Below, in pieces: positions 6,336-9,972 of a DNA stretch of 9,972 nucleotides (position 1 is the first letter of the stretch; every line of letters begins with the position of its first letter). This stretch comes from Desulfurivibrio alkaliphilus (lineage in GTDB: Bacteria; Desulfobacterota; Desulfobulbia; Desulfobulbales; Desulfurivibrionaceae), in assembly GCA_011048585.1 (NCBI GenBank), contig DSDS01000128.1:1-9972 (forward strand), read 5' to 3'. The position numbers were made by a program, and so were the translations under genes. The notes beneath the pieces are model-generated. The model saw nothing but the letters and a program-made list of their open reading frames with translations, ran no database searches and was not told the origin of the DNA.

Positions 6336-7625
6336 ATGGCTGACTTGAAGAAAATGTACACCACCATCCTGGGGGACCATTTCCCCATGGAGATGACCAT
6401 CACCTTCGGCGACCAGAACCTGCGGTTTCGCAAACGCACCTGGAAACTGACCCAGGATGACGGCAGTGTCGATGAGCGGGGGATCCGCTATGGCGAGAAT
6501 CCAGACCAGGAGGCCGCTCTTTATGAGTTGGTCAACGGCAACCTCACTCTGGGCGATTGCCGTTTTATTGAACCGGGCCACGGGCTGGTCAGCGGGATCA
6601 GGGCCGAAGATATGCTCCAGGTGGGCAAACATCCCGGCAAGATCAACCTTACCGATATCGATAACGGCCTCAATATCATCAAGTACCTGATGGACCGCCC
6701 CGCGGCGGTGATCCTCAAACACAACAACCCCTGCGGGGTTGCCTATGGGAAGGATCTGGCCGATGCCTTCAATCGGGCCAATCGGGCCGACCGGATCGCC
6801 GCTTTCGGCGGGGCTGTGGTCCTGAACCGCCCCTGCGACCAGGCCACCGCCGAACTGCTCAGCGGTAACTACCTGGAGGTGGTTTGCGCCCCCGAGTTTG
6901 AAGCCGGCACTCTGGATATCTTGAGTAAACGCAAAAATCTGCGAGTGGTGCGGATCAACCGGATCGATCGTTTGGCCGAGTTTGAGAAATTCCGGTTTGT
7001 CGATTTCAAGAGCCTGATCGATGGCGGCCTGATCGTTCAGCAGTCGGCGGTCAACTCCATCCGCAGCGCCGCCGATCTCAAGCCGGCGGTGGCCACTTAC
7101 AAGGGCCAGGAGTACAAGGTGGAGCGTGAGCCCACGGTCCAGGAGATCGATGATATGATCTTCGGCTGGGCGGTGGAGCATGGAGTTACCTCCAACTCGG
7201 TGATCTACGTGAAAAATGGCTGCACCACCGGGATCGGGACCGGCGAGCAGGATCGGGTAGGGGTGGCCGAGATCGCCGTGCACAAGGCCTACATCAAGTA
7301 TGCCGATATCCTCTGCTTTGACACCCATGGCATTCCCTATGCCGATCTGGTTTTGGAGATCGAGCAGGGCAAGCGTGACCGGGCCGACAAGGAGGCCATC
7401 GACGCCAAAACCCAGGTTGACAAGGCCGGCTTGCCCGGTTCGGTGATGATTTCCGATGCCTTTTTCCCTTTCCGGGACGGGGCCGATGTCGGCATTCGGC
7501 AGGGGGTGAGCGCCATCCTCCAGGCCGGAGGTTCGGCCCGGGACTTTGAGACCATTGTTGCCTGCAACGAGGCCAAGCCCCAGGTGGCGATGAAATTTAC
7601 CGGTCAGCGCTCGTTCAAACATTAA
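6336..7625 (+). CDS. purH: Stand-alone AICAR formyltransferase (PurH C-terminal domain only)
   Basis: The product transfers a formyl group from 10-formyltetrahydrofolate to AICAR in the penultimate step of IMP synthesis. Motifs are RYGENPDQEA (residues 51-60), KHNNPCGVA (Lys128 and His129 correspond to the catalytic Lys-His pair of the transformylase), FGGAVVLNRP, and FFPFRDGAD near residue 376, ending GQRSFKH. The length of 429 residues fits the transformylase domain alone; the roughly 200-residue N-terminal MGS-like IMP cyclohydrolase domain of bifunctional PurH is missing, and nothing upstream encodes it. AGGAGG at 6321-6326 is a strong ribosome binding site. IMP cyclohydrolase must be encoded elsewhere. 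The reading frame is intact. Confidence 0.92.
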   Translation: MADLKKMYTTILGDHFPMEMTITFGDQNLRFRKRTWKLTQDDGSVDERGIRYGENPDQEAALYELVNGNLTLGDCRFIEPGHGLVSGIRAEDMLQVGKHPGKINLTDIDNGLNIIKYLMDRPAAVILKHNNPCGVAYGKDLADAFNRANRADRIAAFGGAVVLNRPCDQATAELLSGNYLEVVCAPEFEAGTLDILSKRKNLRVVRINRIDRLAEFEKFRFVDFKSLIDGGLIVQQSAVNSIRSAADLKPAVATYKGQEYKVEREPTVQEIDDMIFGWAVEHGVTSNSVIYVKNGCTTGIGTGEQDRVGVAEIAVHKAYIKYADILCFDTHGIPYADLVLEIEQGKRDRADKEAIDAKTQVDKAGLPGSVMISDAFFPFRDGADVGIRQGVSAILQAGGSARDFETIVACNEAKPQVAMKFTGQRSFKH

Positions 7626-7648
7626 ACATCCTTGGGGAGGTGGCGTCG

Positions 7649-7973
7649 ATGGTAACGCCCATGCCCCCACCGCCCCTGGCGGATTTAACGCAAAACCCGG
7701 GTCAGCGGGCCTGTTGAGGGCCCAAAACCCGGCCCCGGGCGGACTGTTCCCCCTTTGAGCAGCCTTTTGTCACCGGTTGGGTGGAAACCCCGACCGGCGA
7801 CTTACTCCAAGTTAGCGCCCATCTCTCCTGGCGAGACTGGTTGGGTACCCTGCTGGTGCGCTGCGGGCAAGGGTAGTTTCGGCAGCGCCGAGCTGGTTCG
7901 GCGCATTCATGAGAGCGGCCTGGAGCAGCATGTCGGCCAGCGCCGACTGATTGTACCGCAACTGGGAGCTCCG
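7649..7973 (+). pseudogene. hgcA: Decayed corrinoid protein of mercury methylation (hgcA remnant)
   Basis: HgcA is a membrane-anchored corrinoid protein that methylates Hg(II). An ATG at 7649 follows GGGGAGG and opens a frame reading ...NPGQRAC, TGA at 7715-7717, GPK, then PFVTGWVETPTGDLLQVS and HLSWRDWLGTLLVR, matching the HgcA N-terminal half as I know it. At 7853-7863 the homology jumps one frame to WCAAGKGSFGSAELVRRI and LIVPQLGAP: the cap-helix motif with the cobalamin-binding cysteine (codon 7857-7859) and what follows it. About 50 codons that normally separate these parts are gone, as is the whole C-terminal membrane domain. The first frame stops at TAG 7874-7876. A relative in the acetyl-CoA synthase corrinoid family is the alternative, but the WCAAGKG motif and the hgcB tail behind it favour hgcA. 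Confidence 0.8.
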
Positions 7974-8080
7974 GTCTGGCCCTGCAATTCACCGGGGCCA
8001 TTCAGGTGGAGATCGTGGTAGGGTGCGCCCAGGCCATCTTGGGCGCGGCCCAGGGCAAGGGGGCGGAAAGTTGCTGCTAG
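7973..8080 (+). pseudogene. hgcB: C-terminal fragment of the HgcB ferredoxin (hgcB remnant)
   Basis: HgcB is the small 2x[4Fe-4S] ferredoxin that reduces HgcA for mercury methylation and normally follows it. In the frame starting at 7973 the sequence reads GLALQFTGAIQVEI, VVGCAQAILGAAQ, GKGAESCC and then TAG at 8078-8080. The TGAI..E stretch, an isolated cysteine in VGC, and the terminal vicinal Cys-Cys are the hallmarks of the HgcB C-terminus. The cluster-binding cysteines that should precede it are absent: GLALQFTG looks like GLCALxCPTG with cysteine codons lost. There is no start codon or first ferredoxin motif, so it cannot be functional. The fragment joins the hgcA remnant directly. It converges tail to tail with the minus-strand gene, overlapping its stop by a few bases. 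Confidence 0.72.
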
Positions 8081-8304
8081 CTCAGCCGTTGCAGGCCCAT
8101 GCGGCCCAGACGGATCAAGAGCAGCAGCGCCGGGGCGGCGTGCATAATCAGATCAAAAATATCCAGTGGCCGCTCTAACTCACCATGGGCGAGCATCCGT
8201 AGTTTTTCCACCAGGTGTGGTTCGGGATAGAAGGGCGCCAACCCCACCAGCAGGGCGGCGATGACCAGCAAAGCGAGGGGGATGCCGTCGAGCCAGGCAA
8301 ACAT
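8077..8304 (-). CDS. Small two-helix membrane protein
   Basis: This 75-residue protein has a hydrophobic segment at residues 8-24 (IPLALLVIAALLVGLAP), a polar middle with FYPEPHLVEKLRML and RPLDIFDL, and a second hydrophobic stretch at about 56-66 (HAAPALLLLIRL). It is probably an inner-membrane protein with both ends on the same side. I recall similar short proteins carrying PEPHLVEKLRML in Proteobacteria, sometimes annotated loosely as RND transporter; that name is not supported by the size. GGAG about eight bases before the ATG is a plausible ribosome binding site. It is the last gene of the minus-strand group; function unknown. Confidence 0.75.
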   Translation of the reverse strand: MFAWLDGIPLALLVIAALLVGLAPFYPEPHLVEKLRMLAHGELERPLDIFDLIMHAAPALLLLIRLGRMGLQRLS

Positions 8305-8360
8305 CTGTCGTCTCCGGTAGCTGAAATTATAATCGGGAAGAGGGTTAAGAAACAGGATCT

Positions 8361-8774
8361 TTACCCCTGGGGATTTATCTCTTGAGCCAAACTTGCCGCC
8401 GCGGCGATCATGGTTTTAATATCACCGGTGATGGCGGCAAGGTAGCTCGTTTCGCCAAAGGCCACCGCTTTGGCCGCAATGGCGATAAGGTGTTTGGCGT
8501 CGGCAATCTTGCGGCCGGTTGCCTGCATGGCGGCGGTACAGCCCTTTAAGGTTTGCAGCTCCTCTTCAAGCAGCCGGGCCTTGAGCACGACCGACTTGCC
8601 GTTGAGGTCGCTGGAGGTGTTGAACAGCGTCCATTGCTTGGACTCCAGTTCGGCGCGTTGGGCCGGGGTCAGGGAATCCCAGTGGGCGTAACGGTAATCG
8701 CCGATAACCGCCGCCAAGTCATGGAACGATTTTGACAGCTCAAACAGCTCTTGTGCCGCAAGCTTTGTAGCCAT
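8361..8774 (-). CDS. Helical hypothetical protein, 137 aa
   Basis: The family is not recognised. The protein has no signal peptide or cysteine motif and looks almost entirely alpha-helical: charged amphipathic helices up to about residue 85 (ELFELSKSFHDLAAVIGDY, LEEELQTLKG) and an alanine-rich C-terminal third (HLIAIAAKAVAFG, MIAAAASLAQEI) that is amphipathic or mildly hydrophobic. The ATG at 8774 lies inside the 3' end of the upstream lipoprotein gene, an overlap of 35 bases, with GGGTGA six bases before it, so translation is probably coupled. It likely works with the lipoprotein. A secreted or membrane-interacting partner is possible, but that is speculation. Confidence 0.7.
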   Translation of the reverse strand: MATKLAAQELFELSKSFHDLAAVIGDYRYAHWDSLTPAQRAELESKQWTLFNTSSDLNGKSVVLKARLLEEELQTLKGCTAAMQATGRKIADAKHLIAIAAKAVAFGETSYLAAITGDIKTMIAAAASLAQEINPQG

Positions 8775-9621
8775 GGGTTGTCACCCATTGGTTTGAGAAT
8801 GCCGCCTGCACCTCTTTGAGCACCGGCTTGGTGTTTTCAATAAAGGCCCGCACAGAGGCGTAGACCTCTTGGCCGCTGATCTGTTCCGCCTCCCGGGTCA
8901 GCTTATGGTGGGTGTGACCGATTGCCCGCAGGCTGCCGGCCAGCGACGCGGTTGTCGCCAACCTTGCCTGTAGTTCGTTGTACTGCCGCCATTGCGTTTG
9001 GGCGTGGCCCTCCCGCGCGAGGGGATTCGAATCTCTGGCCACCCGCTCAACCCTCCGGTAGCCTTCTGTCCAGGCGGTTAATTCCAAGTTGATTGCCCGC
9101 CGGTAATGGCTTTCGAGCAGATCGGCCAAACCCTCCGCGACCACGCCAACTGCTTGATCCCCACCCCGCAGAAATCTCACCATCTGTTTTTGCCGATAGG
9201 CGCTGGTGGCGGTATTGGCGATCAGGAGGGAAAGCTGTCCGATAGCGTCGACCTGCCGCTCTTTCATGCCTTCCAGTTTTTTCACCTCATCGGTCAACTG
9301 GTTTAACTCGGCACCGTAGTCCGCAAGTTGGTCGGCGGCCAAGGCTCCCAGGGTGGCCGTGTAGGCATCGAGGACCGAGGCGATTTGCAAAATCGCCCGG
9401 GATGCCCCCAGTTCCGTTTCGCACTTGCTGTGCATGGCCAGGGGCTTGTAGCTGTTGGCCCGCAGGCAGGAGTGGTAGAAATCCTCGGCCACCGGTTTGG
9501 TGCTGGCGATGGTCGCGCGCGAGTGGGCGGCGTAATCCTCTACCACCGGCAGGGAAACACATCCCGCGGGCAGCAGCGCCAGGGCGCCGACAATCAGCAG
9601 ACCATACCCATTGTTGTCCAT
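8740..9621 (-). CDS. Probable lipoprotein, helical, unknown function
   Basis: The 293-residue product starts with a hydrophobic stretch (residues 8-20, LLIVGALALLPAG) and then Cys21, which resembles a signal peptidase II site. It is atypical: residue -3 is proline and the n-region MDNNGYG has no lysine or arginine, so a lipid anchor is likely but not certain. The mature part is rich in helices, with heptad-like leucines around residues 95-135 (LNQLTDEVKKLEG), and two cysteines at 52 and 67 that could form a disulfide. AAAGGTGA just before the ATG is a good ribosome binding site. The gene heads a minus-strand operon with the 137-aa protein. I do not recognise the family. Confidence 0.75.
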   Translation of the reverse strand: MDNNGYGLLIVGALALLPAGCVSLPVVEDYAAHSRATIASTKPVAEDFYHSCLRANSYKPLAMHSKCETELGASRAILQIASVLDAYTATLGALAADQLADYGAELNQLTDEVKKLEGMKERQVDAIGQLSLLIANTATSAYRQKQMVRFLRGGDQAVGVVAEGLADLLESHYRRAINLELTAWTEGYRRVERVARDSNPLAREGHAQTQWRQYNELQARLATTASLAGSLRAIGHTHHKLTREAEQISGQEVYASVRAFIENTKPVLKEVQAAFSNQWVTTHGYKACGTRAV

Positions 9622-9645
9622 GATGTCACCTTTGCTGTGTAGAGT

Positions 9646-9659
9646 GGTCGGGGCCGACC
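9646..9659. repeat. Short palindrome upstream of the lipoprotein gene
   Basis: GGTCG at 9646-9650 and CGACC at 9655-9659 flank a GGGC loop. It lies 25 bases upstream of the minus-strand lipoprotein start, in its likely leader, and is followed on the plus strand by GTTTT. It could be an operator or weak hairpin; the evidence is only the symmetry. Confidence 0.3.
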
Positions 9660-9726
9660 GTTTTGATCATTTCCTGAATCCGTGACAATTGATCAGCAAA
9701 ATATGGCCCAAAACAAGCTAAAACAT

Positions 9727-9755
9727 TGAATTACCGCTTAAATATTGTTATATTT
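9727..9755 (+). promoter_or_regulatory. Probable promoter of the transposase gene
   Basis: TTGAAT at 9727-9732 and TATATT at 9750-9755 are separated by an ideal 17 bases in an AT-rich region, 31 bases ahead of the transposase ATG. Confidence 0.55.
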
Positions 9756-9786
9756 CGCCTGTTCCCAAAACACACTTGGCAGGTAT

Positions 9787-9972
9787 ATGCAACGATTCAT
9801 CCTTGAGCAATCAGGCGATTTCTACTCATCCCACTCCGGCTTGGCCTTGGTGGGGTTGTGCATGAACAGATACACCAACTTGGCCAAAATGGTGGGCCGG
9901 GAGGTCGGGGTGCTGGCATCGGGCACCTCGCACCCTGATCTGTTACGCAGCTACATCGGGCTGCTGAGTATC
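9787..9972 (+). CDS. Transposase N-terminus, IS1380-like, cut by window end
   Basis: From the ATG at 9787 the frame stays open for 62 codons to the end of the window: MQRFILEQSGDFYSSHSGLA, then LVGLCMNRYTNLAKMVGREV and HPDLLRSYIGLLSI. The SSHSGLALVG start and the D(L/V)...YIGLLS(I/L) motif resemble the N-terminal region of IS1380-family DDE transposases found in Desulfobacterota. The catalytic DDE residues would lie beyond the window, so the assignment depends on this short region. A short AGG about four bases before the ATG is a weak ribosome binding site. The gene is in an AT-richer segment than its neighbours. Confidence 0.6.
   Translation, partial: MQRFILEQSGDFYSSHSGLALVGLCMNRYTNLAKMVGREVGVLASGTSHPDLLRSYIGLLSI

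Larger units (their letters stand above)
9673..9972 (+). mobile_element. Probable left end of an IS1380-like insertion sequence
   Basis: An AT-rich stretch unlike its neighbours begins here and leads into a transposase-like frame at 9787. CCTGAATCCGTGAC at 9673-9686 resembles the terminal inverted repeats of IS1380-family elements such as ISEcp1, which start CCTAGATTC. The exact end is inferred, because the right end lies beyond the window. The element is inserted about 50 bases upstream of the lipoprotein gene on the other strand and may have displaced that gene's promoter. Confidence 0.45.

Noticed and set aside
5559..7670. A 703-codon open frame on the minus strand opposite thiH and the purH-type gene
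   Set aside because: Its codons are exactly in register with those of the plus-strand genes, so it stays open simply because TTA, CTA and TCA codons are rare in these GC-rich genes. The protein has no recognisable domain and both plus-strand genes are clearly real.
7715..7760. Selenocysteine insertion at TGA 7715
   Set aside because: The CCCGG/CCGGG symmetry just downstream has almost no loop and is badly placed for a SECIS, and the gene is broken further on. Kept only as a question for intact relatives.
7755..8021. An 88-codon open frame that could be called a small protein
   Set aside because: Only the middle part (WCAAGKG to LGAP) has homology; both ends are out-of-frame hgcA and hgcB sequence, so it is a chance open frame within the pseudogene.
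9328..9642. Plus-strand open frame opposite the lipoprotein gene
   Set aside because: No ribosome binding site and no recognisable motif; the minus-strand frame has a signal-like N-terminus and a good ribosome binding site.

Overview
The window looks like chromosomal DNA of an anaerobic, moderately GC-rich Desulfobacterota bacterium, most likely Desulfobulbales (a Desulfurivibrio-like lineage). This rests on the character of RpoA, Map and the ribosomal proteins, an oxygen-sensitive ThiH-type thiamine branch, a stand-alone AICAR transformylase, and fossils of hgcAB. The genus is an inference.

Positions 2-4071 are the end of the ribosomal protein region: the 3' part of map, a terminator followed directly by a promoter, then infA-rpmJ-rpsM-rpsK-rpsD-rpoA-rplQ, closed by a very strong bidirectional terminator. 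Starts are mixed (rpsM TTG, rpsD GTG). L36 and S4 both keep four zinc ligands.

Positions 4085-6272 hold thiS-thiG-thiH, which build the thiazole moiety of thiamine by the anaerobic tyrosine-lyase route. thiF and thiE are not in the window. Positions 6336-7625 encode a purine enzyme that has only the AICAR formyltransferase domain of PurH.

Positions 7649-8080 are the main discovery. The stretch has no intact gene, but in three reading-frame segments it carries recognisable pieces of hgcA (including the WCAAGKG cap-helix motif that binds cobalamin) and the C-terminal tail of hgcB (ending in the Cys-Cys pair). A Cys-to-TGA change and two internal deletions have destroyed the mercury-methylation gene pair. 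One deletion junction sits on an 11-base sequence that can be read in both flanking frames.

Positions 8077-9621 are on the minus strand: a small two-helix membrane protein, and an overlapping pair made of a probable lipoprotein (293 aa) and a helical 137-aa protein, neither of recognised family. From about 9673 to the end lies what seems to be the left end of an IS1380-like insertion sequence, with the transposase running off the window. The right-hand quarter is therefore an accessory, decaying region beside a housekeeping block.
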